Origin: Trachythela sp. YZ-2020
Taxonomy: Eukaryota; Cnidaria; Anthozoa; Malacalcyonacea; Clavulariidae
Length of the DNA: 64,000 nt
Assembly: GCA_016169945.1 (NCBI GenBank)
Contig: JADLSH010000153.1
Span: 930,001-994,000 of the forward strand
Reading direction: 5' to 3'
How positions within the stretch are numbered: position 1 is the stretch's first letter; each line of letters opens with the position of its first letter. The position numbers and the translations under genes are program-made. Shown here in pieces: positions 1 to 10,806 of the stretch. The notes under the pieces were generated by a model that was given only the letters and a program-made list of their open reading frames with translations, did not search any database and was not told the DNA's origin.

Positions 1-1049
1 GGGTATCCATCTGGATATTGAGGAGGGCCACCGCCTTCAGGCTGCTTTTTGGCTCCAAAAATGTCTTTGACCAGAAGATTCAGTCCATGCGACACACAGC
101 CATGGAAGAAACGGTTTGGATATTTCTCTTCCAACTCATTCCAAGCCTTCTTATTTGCTGCCCTGTTATCTGTCACGCAACCAACCGCGTTATCTCCAAT
201 GCCATCTATCACACGAATTAAATCGGCGGCGAGCCATTCTGCGTCATGCGCTTGAGCTTCGGTGTGAACAGCTTCTAAAAATAGTGACTTGGTTGGGCAC
301 ACTACCATGTAGTTGACTATTGGCTCGTTTAATACACTGGACCATGCGTCGCTGGTGATGCAGACATACTGTGTGCTAACGGATAACAGTTTACTGACTT
401 CCGTCTTGACATTCTGGTAACAAACCTCCAGCAAGCCGCCAGAACTATCATCAGCTAGTTGCTTCCGCGTCGGAAACCGTGCACCTGGTCGCAGCAATTG
501 AATAGCCCGAAGAAGATAGGGGTCTTCGACGCGCACAAAACTTGTTCCTGTGCAATAGAAATGCATAGCCATCTCTTGGTTAAACTTCTTCTGCTCAGTG
601 GCGTTGAAATTCGGGATAGCAAACGATCTCATCGAAGACTGCGCCAAATTGCCAAAGGATGAAACACTCTTGGTTGAACTTGAGCTGGCCGCTTTCGATT
701 TCTTGGAAACTCCATCGACGCCGCTATTCCACCAGTCTGGACGGTCACGTACTGCTTTGTCCATCATCATTTTCTTAAATGGCTGGCATTTACGCAAATG
801 GGATTCAACAGAGAGTGTTTTGTGATGGTGCCGAACAGACGTTTTACAATGCTTGCAAACGGCGTTGTTGGGACTCCGCATGCAGTGCACATCTTCTTGG
901 TCAAACGCATCGCTCCAGATAGGATGGACACGTTTTCCGCGGCGCTTAGTTTGGCGGACTTTCTCAGCCTCAATCACACGCAACTCTTCTTCCAGTTCCA
1001 GGTTTTCGTTTTCCGTTCTCATCTCTGACTCTGACTCTGTATTGCTCAT
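1..1049 (-). CDS. hAT-family transposase, N-terminal 349 residues, runs off the left edge
   Basis: Reading the minus strand from the ATG at 1049 gives an open frame of about 349 codons with no stop before position 1. The N-terminus is acidic. A BED-type zinc finger follows, with C-x2-C in AVCKHCKTSV and H-x3-C in ESHLRKC. The middle is a serine-rich linker. The part closest to the edge reads VCITSDAWSS, then AVGCVTDNRAANKKAW and FFHGCVSHGLNLLVKD, the pattern of the DUF659/RNase-H-like catalytic region of hAT transposases (first Asp in TSDAW, second in VTDN). Proteins of this class cut and paste DNA in the nucleus. The C-terminal catalytic Glu and hAT dimerisation region would lie outside the window. 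No frameshift or stop is visible here, unlike most transposon remains in this window, so this copy may be young. Confidence 0.85.
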   Translation of the reverse strand, partial: MSNTESESEMRTENENLELEEELRVIEAEKVRQTKRRGKRVHPIWSDAFDQEDVHCMRSPNNAVCKHCKTSVRHHHKTLSVESHLRKCQPFKKMMMDKAVRDRPDWWNSGVDGVSKKSKAASSSSTKSVSSFGNLAQSSMRSFAIPNFNATEQKKFNQEMAMHFYCTGTSFVRVEDPYLLRAIQLLRPGARFPTRKQLADDSSGGLLEVCYQNVKTEVSKLLSVSTQYVCITSDAWSSVLNEPIVNYMVVCPTKSLFLEAVHTEAQAHDAEWLAADLIRVIDGIGDNAVGCVTDNRAANKKAWNELEEKYPNRFFHGCVSHGLNLLVKDIFGAKKQPEGGGPPQYPDGY

Positions 1050-1186
1050 GGCAACACACAGAGCTGAAAGTGGGAGGAAAATCCGAATAGATATAAAAGT
1101 CAGCGGATATACAATTTTTAACTGCAATTTCAAACTAGTTCATGTTTTTTAGTTTTCATAACTACAAATTTACAAAAGTTTAAAAA
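1050..1186. other. AT-rich spacer between hAT gene and LINE tail
   Basis: About 140 bases upstream of the hAT start. AT-rich, no reading frame or clear terminal inverted repeat seen. It may hold the transposon's 5' leader. Confidence 0.4.
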
Positions 1187-3768
1187 ACAATCAATCGATC
1201 AATCAGAAGCTTTATTAAAATTAAAATACATAACTGACATGGTATCCTTTCACACGAGTGCTCTTCCAAGGAGCTATGTTAAAAAAAGAATGAAACAATA
1301 ACTTAACATATACATATAAACCTATAAGATGTACAACTATTTTTCAGTCTTAGTATTAAATTTGAAAGTTAAAAAGTGAATTTTTAAAGGACTGTATTGA
1401 AGCCAGACTTCGCATTTCATCTGGAAGATCGTTCCAAATAATAGCTCCACGGTAGCTGAAGCTTCTTTTATCGGCCTCCGCACTGGGTCTGGGAGTGAAA
1501 ATATTGTGGGTACTACCTCTAAGATTATGAGAGTGAAATTGCGAGGTAGGTGCAAAAATAGTATTGAGCTCACTGGGATATAAGTTATTTACTGCTTTAT
1601 AAACACCAGTTGCGAGCTGTTTGGCACGGCGTTGGTCAAGAGTATCCCAACCAAGGACACGTAGGATATCAGCAGACCTTACGTCATAATCAGAAAAGGT
1701 TATTATCCTACTTGCTCTGTTTTGAAGTTTTTGGAGTTTGTCAGAAAGAGTTTTACCTAGGCAACCCCAAACCTCACTACAATAGTCTAGGTAAGGCAAC
1801 ACTAAGGCCTTATACATCAGGATCAATATGCCTTGGGGCACAAAGTTGCGACCAAGACTTGCACTTATTTTTTTACAAATGGTTTCAACATGTACCTGCC
1901 AATTTAAATATTCGTCAATTTCGAGTCCCAAATATCTATAAGAATGCATTCTATCAATAGATTGACCATCAATTTGGATGTTAAAGTGATGATTCAGGTT
2001 ATTTAATCTCACTTGGCTTCCCAGGATTAAGAATTTTGTCTTTTTTACATTCAAAGTAAGTTAATTAGCTCGTAGCCACGTTTGCACTTTACTAAGTTCG
2101 ATATTTAGTTTAAGCTCTAATTCAATTGGATCTTTATAACTGACAGTTAAACATGTATCATCGGCATACATCATAAGGGACGACGAAGATAGGCAGGCTT
2201 GAAGATCATTGATATAAATTAGAAACAGTAATGGCCCAAGCACTGACCATTGAGGGACCCCACATGTAACAGGTTACATGCTTGACAGAGTGCCATTAAT
2301 GCTTGTACATTATTTGCGACATGATAAATCGATCTAAACCAATTGATGGAGTTAGAATCAACGCCATACAACTCTAGCTTCTTTAGTAAAATTGGGTGGT
2401 TCACGGTATCAAAAGCCTTTTTTAAGTCGAAAAATTAGAACTCCATTAATTAACTAACCCTTTATCAATATTCTGGTACCAATTATTGGTAGATATTAGA
2501 AGAGTTGTAAGTGTCGAGTGTAGAGCTCTAAATCCATGATGGGAGTTAGCCAGTAGATTATTATCAATTAGATATCCGTAAAACTGGGAGAAGACGATCT
2601 TTTCAATTATTTTACTGACAATCGGTAAAACAGATATTGGCCTATAATTATCGGGATTAGATTTGGTATCTTCTTTATAAATTGGCATTACCCTGGCTAC
2701 TTTCCAATCAATGGGAAAAATCCCACTTCTAATGGATAAATTAATAATATGAGTTAAGGAAGAAGAAACAATTGGCGAAGCTTCCTTTAATAGCCTACAA
2801 GATATCCCATCCAAACCCGTAGATTTATTTACAGGAATGAATTGAATCCAGTTATATACAATTGTATTATTAGTCTCTGTAATAGAGAAATGATTATCGG
2901 TAGGTGTAATGAATTCCTCAAAATGAGAGCTAGAGGCGGGAACATTGTTAACTAATTTGTGCCCAATTTGAGTAAAATGATTATTAAGGGCATTGCTAAT
3001 CTCACTTGGAGAAGTGTAATTGCAGTCACCAACTTTAATGCCACTTATTACATTGGTGTTAGAATTTTTACCCATGATTTCATTCACACCCTTCCAAGTG
3101 TTTTAATGTCACCAAAATGGTCTCTAAAGTAGTTGTGATAATATGAAACTTTGGCATCTTGTATACATCTATTAACCTTATTACGTGCACTTCTATACTT
3201 GGACCTGTTATCTTCGGTTTTATGCTTACTTGCAATTCTTTTCAACCTGTCCCTCTCAAACATCAATTTCTTAAGTTTTGGGGTTAACCAAGGAGAATAC
3301 TTATTCCGAATTTTCCTGCTCCGTTTAGGGGCATGAATATCAGATTTTTAGGAATAAAGTTTTCCAAGCATCCCAAGCAAGACTTGGATCATTTTCATAT
3401 TCCTCAATGATATGCCATGGGGCTAAACTGAGATCATTTCTAAATAAATTAGCGTTAAAATCTCTATATTGTCTGCTATTAATTAATCTAGGAGCCTTTT
3501 TAGGGACACTAAGTTTACGAGTTACATATACAAGTGAATGGTCACTAATGCCAATATGGCAAACACCAGATTTTACAAACATTGTTGGATTGTTAGTAAC
3601 CAATAGATCAATTGTAGTAGATGAGCGTTCAGTTATCCGAGTAGGCTCTTTAATAAGTTGATGATACTGATATAAGTTGCAAAGGTCCAAGAAGTGCTTT
3701 GTATGTGTACTATATAGAGAAGCACTTACATCACAGTTGAAATCACCTATAATATTAACTTCAATTTC
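1187..3768 (-). mobile_element. Non-LTR retrotransposon (LINE), 5'-truncated, degenerate
   Basis: On the minus strand the translation runs, with several frame changes, through the end of an APE-type endonuclease (IIGDFNCD near 3755, GISDHSLV near 3550) into reverse transcriptase: NKSTGLDGISCRLLK near 2830, NYRPISVLPI near 2650, MMYADDTC near 2165 (catalytic YADD). A C-terminal LINE tail ends at about 1356. The longest intact pieces are 3087-2446 and 2054-1356. The frame is broken at roughly 3300, 3090, 2430, 2240 and 2055, so it cannot be active as it stands. An AATCAATCGATCAATC stretch near 1190 looks like the simple-repeat 3' terminus of L2/CR1-like elements. The 5' end starts inside the endonuclease exactly where another LINE breaks off, so this copy is inserted into that one. 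Confidence 0.85.
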
Positions 3769-4434
3769 CAACACTTCTAGCTGGGTAAGCAGTTCAGAAA
3801 TGTAGATAGGAGCCATGTTGTTAAGAGCCTTGTAAACTAACAGGGCAATTTTGAATTCGACCCGAAATTTTACTGGTAACCAGTGAAGAGATATCAGTAA
3901 TGGAGTGATGTGAGAGAATCTCGGACAATAGTAAGTTAATCTGGCCGCCGCGTTAAGAACTCTCTGCAGTCGTCGGACTTGATACTGAGGTATGCCAGCC
4001 AATAGAGCGTTACAATAGTCCACATGTGATGTCACGAAGGCATGTATCAGAGTTTTCGTAGTGTCAACAGATAATAATTTTCTAATCTGCCGTACTTTAT
4101 AAACTCCTCCGAATGCTTTACTACACATCTTGCCAACATGAACAGACATTGACATATGCTTATCGAACCACGATCCCAGATTTCGAACACTATCAACCGA
4201 CTTTATTTGGACTCCGCCAACGTTCAGGGATCCAATTTCAATTTTCGAGAGTTATTGAGGTGTACCGATAACAAGAAATTCTGTTTTCGAGTCTTTGAAC
4301 ATTAGTTTGTGGGACACTAACCAAGCACGAACATCAGAAATACAATCTTCCAGCGCAGTCAAAGTACTTACTTGAATAGCGCCACAGTCCGGACGAAAGG
4401 ACACATAAAGTTGTGTATCATCAGCATACCCATG
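3769..4434 (-). mobile_element. Second LINE fragment, reverse transcriptase end, host of the preceding insertion
   Basis: Minus-strand translation begins with HGYADDTQLYVSF near 4430 (RT catalytic YADD). It continues through KTEFLVIGTPQ, crosses a stop near 4252, and resumes with the thumb/C-terminal region: SHVDYCNALLAGIP, RRLQRVLNAAARL and SLHWLPVKFRVEFK. The last two phrases are hallmarks of CR1/L2-like LINE C-termini. It stops near 3769, where the LINE at 1187-3768 begins. Its own 5' end is truncated at YADD and abuts an unrelated gene at about 4434. This is a nested series of two retrotransposon insertions. Confidence 0.8.
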
Positions 4435-6560
4435 TGAAGAAGGCACAATTGGCACAAAACATATATCATCTTTCTTTGGCCAGGAGAAGGATCTTGCCGG
4501 GTAGCTTGGATGTATAAATTTGACTCTAACATCCTCGTGTTCTTTATCCACTAAATCAATGAGCCCAATCCAGTATTTCTCATTATACGAGCAAATGACA
4601 AAGTCGGATACTTTTGGATCTGATAACTTGACTGTGTTCTTCTTTCCCAACACCAGATTATACTCTAGTGCATATAATTCATCTTCTGAAACACGCTTAG
4701 TAGCCATAACACTCTCCGAGAGGGGAACAAATTGGTGAAAGCTCCGTGTGCCAGGCAGCGTACTCGCGGTGCTAAACCTTGTCTCCAACATGCTTCTCAC
4801 TGGATCCATGTCTTCAGTTGAAATAAAGGACACAAAAATTCCCTTGATTTCTTCTTTGCAGTACTCGAAAACTTGCTTCGCTGTTAAGATTTGTTTAGAA
4901 AGTGTTCTCTGAAGACTAGCTCTTGCAGTTAACGCTTCAGTGTTCCACCAAGCCCATCACATGGAGATTTGCCATGGCTTGTGGCAAAAAATGACCAAAC
5001 ACATTTCACGTCAAAGTCCTTTTCATGAAGGCAAATGTTAATAAAGTTCTTGTAGTTCTTGTACTGTCCAGCACAGCCATCACTAAAATAATGTATCAGA
5101 CTTGGTGTTGTAAAAATCTCCTCCTTAATGTGATTCACAGTTTGCTTGATAACTTCATTAGATGCAGGGTGCAAGTCTGTTGGTTCCAGTGAAATCCCTG
5201 GATTTCATCTTGAATAACAAACTTATAATTTTCTGCAAAATATTACCTCATTTTCTTTCAGTTCTTCCTTACATTTCTTTAGATACTTAGCCTGGGCTTT
5301 AGCAATATATGAATGCGCTGTAAGAGTATTGAGTTTTGAACCAAGAGGGATACAAAATCTTCAACTGGCAGGATCTGCCAGCAGTACTAGCTCTGAGCGA
5401 TCAACAGTTGTCCACTGTTGGAACTGGATGTTCAGTGGTTCATCTTCTTCTTCTTCCTCGAGTTCATGCAATAAATAGTTTTCCAAGGCTTCGGTGTCAG
5501 CTGGGCAGTCAGGACAGCTGTGAACTGTATCATACACTCTTTTGAATCCCTGCTGCACACCATCATGTCCATGAGTTCATGGTGATTTTTATCAAGGTTT
5601 ACTGCACCAAGCATTAGAACAACGTTTTGATGAATGGTGCATACACAAACAGAATGGGTTCCAGAACATCCAACCAGCACACACCATTTTGGTCTCAAAC
5701 TACAAAACTTTGAAAACCCAACTTTTAAATGTGGGAATGTCTTTTTGAATTCAGCATAGAGTTCTTTCATGTCACAAAGCAAAAGCCTTTTCTGCATGTG
5801 TGTGTTTCTTGCTATGCTAACAAAATCCTTTTTGCCTGGCATTAGTCTACTGTATTCATCGTCACAATAAAAGTCAATGACACATCTTCTTGTTTCTTCC
5901 GACAGCACTTTTCCTTTCTTTTGTTCCGGCAACTCTAAAATTCCCTTTTCTTTCACCAATTTTCTTGCTTGCCTAACCATATAAGCAGAAACATTAAATT
6001 ATGTTTTAGTTTTCTCAATAGACCAAGAAGCTGGAGCTATAGTTAAAATTTGAATTTTATTTCAAAACTGGAAATTTTTATTTTGTCTTTCATAAGATTA
6101 ACAAATCTGTCAAAATTATCCGCCTTTTCTTTCATCTCTTTGTAATTTTCTGGTTGACTGCTAGCACTCTGATGGTGCTAGATCTTCTGGCGTAACATAA
6201 ATAACTTTTGCAACTTTTTTCTGAGGGTAATTTCTTGATCTTTCATTTTCTCACGAAACTGTTCCAATTTACGCTTACCTAAAGCGACTTTAGAGTGAGA
6301 TGCAACACCGTGCAACTTGATAGGGCTCAGATCCATTACTTCAACACTCACGTCAAGATCACGCCTCAGCATTTCCTCATGGCTTCCAAGAAACATAGTT
6401 TCTGTGTCACTTTCGTTCCCAGTTTCCGAATCAGATTTGTCTGCGGTCTGTTGATTCTCCTCGTTTGATTCCTGTAATTTTATTGAAAGTTCTTTCCGAC
6501 AAGATGGGCATATCTTCTTTCCAGGACAATGTTTATACTGTTAAATTCTTCAGCAGTGTC
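4435..6560 (-). pseudogene. Transposon-type gene of unidentified family (SDGCAGQYKN protein), broken
   Basis: Minus-strand pieces follow one another: 6560-6178 (CPSCRKEL zinc-ribbon-like motif, then basic coiled helix), 5980-5432 (SEETRRCVIDFYCDDEYSR, RPKWCVLVGCSGTHSVCVC), 5174-4929 (IHYFSDGCAGQYKNYKNF, FFATSHGKSPCDGLGG) and 4833-4435 (VKFIHPSYPARSFSWPKKDD). I recall closely similar phrases from many uncharacterised multi-copy cnidarian and arthropod proteins, but not a named superfamily. The SDG..QYKN and HGKSPCDG motifs look like catalytic acidic blocks of a DDE/RNase-H fold, and the last block resembles a Tudor/SH3-like tail; both are inferences. Stops and gaps near 6000-6170, 5430-5180 and 4930-4840, plus the LINE inserted at 4434, show it is dead, unless some gaps are introns. 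Confidence 0.55.
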
Positions 6561-7425
6561 TATAGACACTTCTCGTAAGGAACCTTTTATTGGTTTTTTT
6601 TGTGTTTTTGAATCCACAAGAAATAACCACTAATCTCGCCAAAGCAATATAACCAGATAACCTGCTGCGAACGTTGTCGATTAATTAAAGACTATGCTTA
6701 GATCAAATGTAGGCCAAGTTTGTAGGGACGCTTCGCTATTATGAAATATTTATTATCGGAGACCCCTCGGAAAGGTTCGTACGATTCCCAAATCAAAATA
6801 ATACACAATAATATTATTTTTTGAGCTTATTTTAGAAACATAACAACTGAGAATACTTTATTAATTGTTCTACAGGTTTTTACTCCAAATGTTCTTAAGC
6901 TTTCTTTATGATCAGTTTCATGGCTCCTAAATCGTTCCCATGTTGCCTTAACAGTGTATGGGAATGTAGGTGGAAAACTAAACAGCGTCACAGGAACGTA
7001 CTCCAATGGGTCCGTCGTATGGGTTCATTCTCCAACTGGTCAATTCGTTTAAGATACAATGCAGCTGACGGTTATCGGTGTCTAAATGCAATTCCCATTA
7101 ACGAATCTACAAACATAGAATCTGCATCTTTTTCCAGTTGCTGCAAGTGTTCAAGTACATCTGTGTCGACCTTCAATTTTAGTATTGTATTCTTGTAGCT
7201 TCAGCGAATTCATACCAAACCATACGCTTTTCGTTGACTCGTTCGATCGCTTGTAAACCATACATTAATGCTCCAATTCGTTTAGTTAATATTTAAAACA
7301 ATTCAGAGACAATAAAGTACACACAATGTTGTGGGAGAAGGGTTGTTGGGGAGAAATGCTCCGATTATACTTTAAACTGAGGCCAAAGTGTCACCCCACA
7401 GACTCATTGTTTAAACTAATTAATG
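6561..7425. other. Mostly unassigned; possible degraded transposase scrap at 6908-7200
   Basis: No convincing gene. On the minus strand around 7195-7085 there is a short open stretch with VDTDVLEHLQQLEKDADSMF and a stop, which may be a relic of a transposase, but I cannot place it. The remainder is AT-rich. Confidence 0.3.
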
Positions 7426-7877
7426 TCCTCAGGGGGTATTGGTCCCCATGTTGGACTCTAGTGTAATTGACGTCCTCAGGGGGTATTGGTCCCCATGTTG
7501 GACTGGTGACGTCCTCAGGGGGTATTGGTCCCCATGTTGGACTGGTGACGTCCTCAGGGGGTATTGGTCCCCATGTTGGACTGGTGCAATTAATGTCCTC
7601 AGGGGGTATTGGTCTCTAGTGTAATTGATGTCCTCAGGGGGTATTGGTCCCCATGTTGGACTGGTGACGTCCTCAGGGGGTATTGGTCCCCATGTTGGAC
7701 TGGTGACGTCCTCAGGGGGTATTGGTCCCCATGTTGGACTGGTGCAATTAATGTCCTCAGGGGGTATTGGTCCCCATGTTGGACTCTAGTGTAATTGATG
7801 TCCTCAGGGGGTATTGGTCCCCATGTTGGACTGGTGCAATTAATGTCCTCAGGGGGTAGTGGTCCCCATGTTGGACA
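7426..7877 (+). repeat. Minisatellite, about 11 copies of a 39-40 bp unit
   Basis: The core CCTCAGGGGGTATTGGTCCC recurs eleven times between 7426 and 7865, followed by CATGTTGGACT. Units are joined by one of three linkers (GACGT, GTAATTGAYGT or GCAATTAATGT), giving a higher-order pattern of mixed spacer types. Each unit contains GGGG and CCCC flanking GTATTGGT, so each can fold into a small hairpin. One unit near 7610 is shortened. The array abuts the 3' side of a DIRS-like element. Confidence 0.9.
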
Positions 7878-8051
7878 TGATCTACTTTAATCTAATATTT
7901 TAACTGTATAGTACATCGATTTGTGAGTCTATGGGGTTGAGGGTGACCTTTGGGAGCACTCCATCCCCACAAATGTGCAGCATGCGCATTCCCCATAGAC
8001 GAAACACCCTCCCCCTGAAAGTTGGACCAGAAATTTTATTGAGATAGAATT
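7878..8051 (-). repeat. Putative terminal sequence of the DIRS-like element
   Basis: Lies directly downstream (minus sense) of the tyrosine recombinase stop. The stretch around 7928-7970, with GAGTCTATGGGGTTGAGGG and then TTGGGAGCACTCC, closely matches 63583-63625 at the other end of the window, where it is also downstream of a minus-strand reading frame. That supports an element terminus. Confidence 0.5.
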
Positions 8052-8450
8052 TCAAATCTTGGCCAGTGTGGCTGCAACATTCAATAGTGTTGATGAAGGA
8101 GTTTGTATATATCGTTCATAACAATCCGAAGACCAGCGACCCAAAGTTTTAAAGAGCCAGGAAGGTAATTTTGCTGCGGCTGCTGTAGTTGCAGCACCAA
8201 TTCTGTAGCTATGACCCGCAAAGTTTGAGGCGTTGAACCCGGCTTGACTGAGCAATTTCCTTGTTTCGAGTGTTAGGGCCTGTAGTTCGTTGGAACATCT
8301 TTCAATCAGAATTGGTGAATTTAACTGCCGCAAAAATGCCAATGTTATGGCAGCCCAAAACATAATTGAGTTGAAAATTGTTGTGACAGGTATTGCGGAG
8401 TTTGTATATAACGTTCCTACAATATTTGGATGGGTAAGGGCAGTAGGCAA
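8052..8450 (-). CDS. Tyrosine recombinase, C-terminal catalytic part (DIRS-like retrotransposon)
   Basis: The 132-residue frame contains GHSYRIGAATTAAAAKLP and TLGRWSSDCYERYIQTP. This fits the H-x2-R box and the catalytic Tyr (YERY) of the lambda-integrase fold as seen in DIRS/Ngaro-type retrotransposon recombinases, which insert circular cDNA. The upstream part, including the first catalytic Arg, is not clearly present, so this is a partial domain. Just upstream an RT-type block (ALTHPNIVGTLY and, in a shifted frame, RAPRFSKN) is joined almost directly to it, so the central RT/RNase H region is deleted. Not functional alone. Confidence 0.75.
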   Translation of the reverse strand: MPTALTHPNIVGTLYTNSAIPVTTIFNSIMFWAAITLAFLRQLNSPILIERCSNELQALTLETRKLLSQAGFNASNFAGHSYRIGAATTAAAAKLPSWLFKTLGRWSSDCYERYIQTPSSTLLNVAATLAKI

Positions 8451-9150
8451 TTTTTATATTTTTGAAAATCTAGGTGCCCTCTGCCCTTCAAAACCTATTC
8501 GGCCCCATCCCTTAAATTAGAACATAATTGTGAAACAAGCGTTGGTTCGGGATGTCCTGCTAGAAAATCTTCTACTTTAGCTACAAAAATAGGTGTTAGT
8601 GGTCTAACTACATTACTATCGTTTATCTTGGTTGGGATGACGGTGGCTGCCGGATGAATGAACTTTTTCTTTTGTTCTATGTGCTCGGGGTCTTTCATCA
8701 TCTGGACAGTAAAGTCCGGCATGCTCCCCGTCGCAGCGATTACAGATATACTTATCGATGTCCGTAATATTCGTTGTGCACTGAGTGGACGGCTTAACTT
8801 TAATGATAGAGTTTTCGAGCGTTAGCTGTTCGTCTACTCTACTAAATAAATTTCTTTAGCAAAAGTTTAGACAGTTCGGAAAACTCACCCGACTGGATAT
8901 TCTTCACATATGTGCGTGGCACGCGAAAGCGTGGCACAGATGTTGTCTCGAGTGCTATTTGCTCGTGTGCTATTTGCTCGCGATATCGACAATCGTCTCG
9001 GCTTCTGTGGCGGTATTGTTCGATGAAGACGTTGAAGCATGTTGTTGCAGTCTCGCGATCAATGTGTTTCAACGGCCGTGGTCAGACAGTCCTTTGTCTA
9101 TAAAAGCATTGTTGTCGAAGCTCGTTGAATTGCATTCTCCGCGCGTTGTC
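8052..9150 (-). mobile_element. DIRS-like retrotransposon with large internal deletion
   Basis: Minus-strand order: a gag-like region (9072-8842, with TYVKNIQSGEFSELSKLL), a ITDIDKYICNRC knuckle-like phrase near 8750, gag or pol remnants (8722-8495, RPLTPIFVAKVEDFLAGH), the start of the RT region (ALTHPNIV near 8440) and the tyrosine recombinase (8450-8052). A full DIRS element carries several kilobases of RT/RNase H between the last two, so most of the element is lost. Frame breaks near 8495 and 8830 add to that. The adjoining minisatellite may have grown from its terminal repeat. Confidence 0.65.
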
Positions 9151-9547
9151 GTCGAACAGGAGGCATAGCTCCGCAGAAGTATGTCCAGGAGTTGCGATAT
9201 ATTATAATTTCTATGTCCAAAGATTGCGGTTTATTATAATTTAAATCAACTTTTCGCCGCAAAGGGTCCTTCGCTTTGGCTTGCAAGTGACACAATGAGT
9301 CTTGTGACCCAAGCAGGAAGCATATACAGACAAAACGGTGAGACCTGATTGGTCTATTTTCCCATGCACAAGAGAGGAAGTGTTTGACAATGGTTCATTG
9401 TTACTTTCCTGGCGCTTTACGCGTGTCTGATCACGCGTTTCAGAGGCTGACCTTTGTACCTGACCTGATGCAATTGAAGATAACCAGACTTTACACAACT
9501 TTACTTTTTATCCGAACCCTTGTTTCATTAACTTAACTTTATAATGC
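9151..9547. other. Unassigned interval; minus-strand open stretch at 9241-9498
   Basis: An 85-codon minus-strand frame contains CLGHKTHCVTCKPKRRTLC, which is Cys-rich and could be part of a transposon protein, but I do not recognise it. No regulatory or RNA feature seen. Confidence 0.3.
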
Positions 9548-10806
9548 CTATGGGCATGTATAAACTTGCTCTTCAGTCAACCGTCCACGACCTCCTATAG
9601 TGTGACCATCAGCAAGCTTTCCCTTTGTTGTGGACTTTAAGTTCAGAAGGCGTTTCCCCATCCTTTTCTGCACATGACCAACACAGTCAAGCTTCTCTAC
9701 TTTAATTTCACCATAAATATCTTCCACGGAACTGAACGCCTTGCTATCACCATCACTAACCATCCATCTGTATTGATCTTTTCCATAAGACAACAGCTCC
9801 TTCTGACTCCCATTGCTGGTGAGCTTCCCACAAAGTTAATGTCACAATCATGCTCCAGCAGCCACTCCTCAAATTCTTCATCAGTTACCTTCTGTTTTTT
9901 AATGGAACATTTCTGGCAAACTTTGGAAAGAACACGATAGTCCAGAACTTCCCCTGTGTCGACTGATATAACAAAAACCACACCAGTCAATGAAGTAAAC
10001 CCTCTCTTTGCCCAAGTACCATCAAAAGTGACAGCAACATCTAGTATGTCGTCGGCAGCCTTTTCAGAATTTTCAGCTAATACAAGCTTCCGAAGCCTCT
10101 GGCCAGCTTGCTTGATTTCTTCCTTTGCTTCCTCTTCTAGGGATCCCATTATGCTTTCTACTTGCTTGTAGTATGCAAGCTTTGAGATACAAGGCATGTT
10201 GAAAATGCTGCAAAAGGATGACCTTCGTAACCACTGCCAGACTCCACTGAATGGTACACAGCTCTGCGATTAATATCTTGGGATCTTCCTTCAGTAGTAT
10301 TGCTTGAAGTGCTAAAATTACTTCCCTCATTACAAGAATTGCATTCCAAAGAAAACGTTGTCTTCAGACCTGCCCGCTTATCAGTAACTTCTTCAATAGT
10401 CATATTTCCTACAAAAACAAAAAGTAAATAGTAGTTAGAATAATACAGTAATAAACAATCTACAAAAATATGAAGATAGGTAGATATATGGGGTAAATTA
10501 TGTAAAACACGTTTAAATTCTGGTAAATAGATCCGAATTATAAAGAAAACAATATTAAAAGTTACAGGATTGAAAACATAAAAAATATCACAGGGCAATA
10601 CCTTCCCCATACACGTGTTGTATATTAGATAAAGCTTGCGACAAACAGTTCAAGCTGATAACCCTGTATTCTTGACTGTGTTCTGCATTTTCTAGTTCAA
10701 ATTCAAAGGCTATATTATTGCTTCCACGTCGCATCTTTTTTCTTGACGTTCCAATGATGTTGTGTGAAAAAGCACCAACATTATCTTCGCTTGTTTCACA
10801 TGTCAC
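9548..10806 (-). pseudogene. Mutator-like transposase relic, copy 1
   Basis: The N-terminal piece (10806-about 10603) has FELENAEHSQEYRVISLNC. An apparent intron with GTATTG and TTTTTGTAG borders (about 10602-10406) follows. The next segment reads DINRRAVYHSVESGSGYEG (10290-10230), then shifts frame to MPCISKLAYYKQVESI and VAVTFDGTWAKRGFTSLTG (10050-10000) and SVDTGEVLDYRVLSKVC. The end contains VSDGDSKAFSSVEDIYG and LDCVGHVQKRMGKRL near 9765-9650. These match the Mutator-like transposase domain common in cnidarians: TFDGTW and SDGDS acidic motifs, then C-x2-H. The C-terminal third is absent, and a one-base shift lies near 10200. A retrotransposon repeat begins at the N-terminal edge (10797). 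Confidence 0.7.

Noticed and set aside
7439..7794. Repeat protein encoded by the minisatellite (VLRGYWSPCWTG frames)
   Set aside because: The open frames arise because the unit length keeps phase for a few copies; no start context, splice signals or homology.
7426..7877. CRISPR-like array
   Set aside because: Repeats of 39-40 bp are contiguous with only three recurrent short linkers and no unique spacers, and the setting is eukaryotic. It is a minisatellite.
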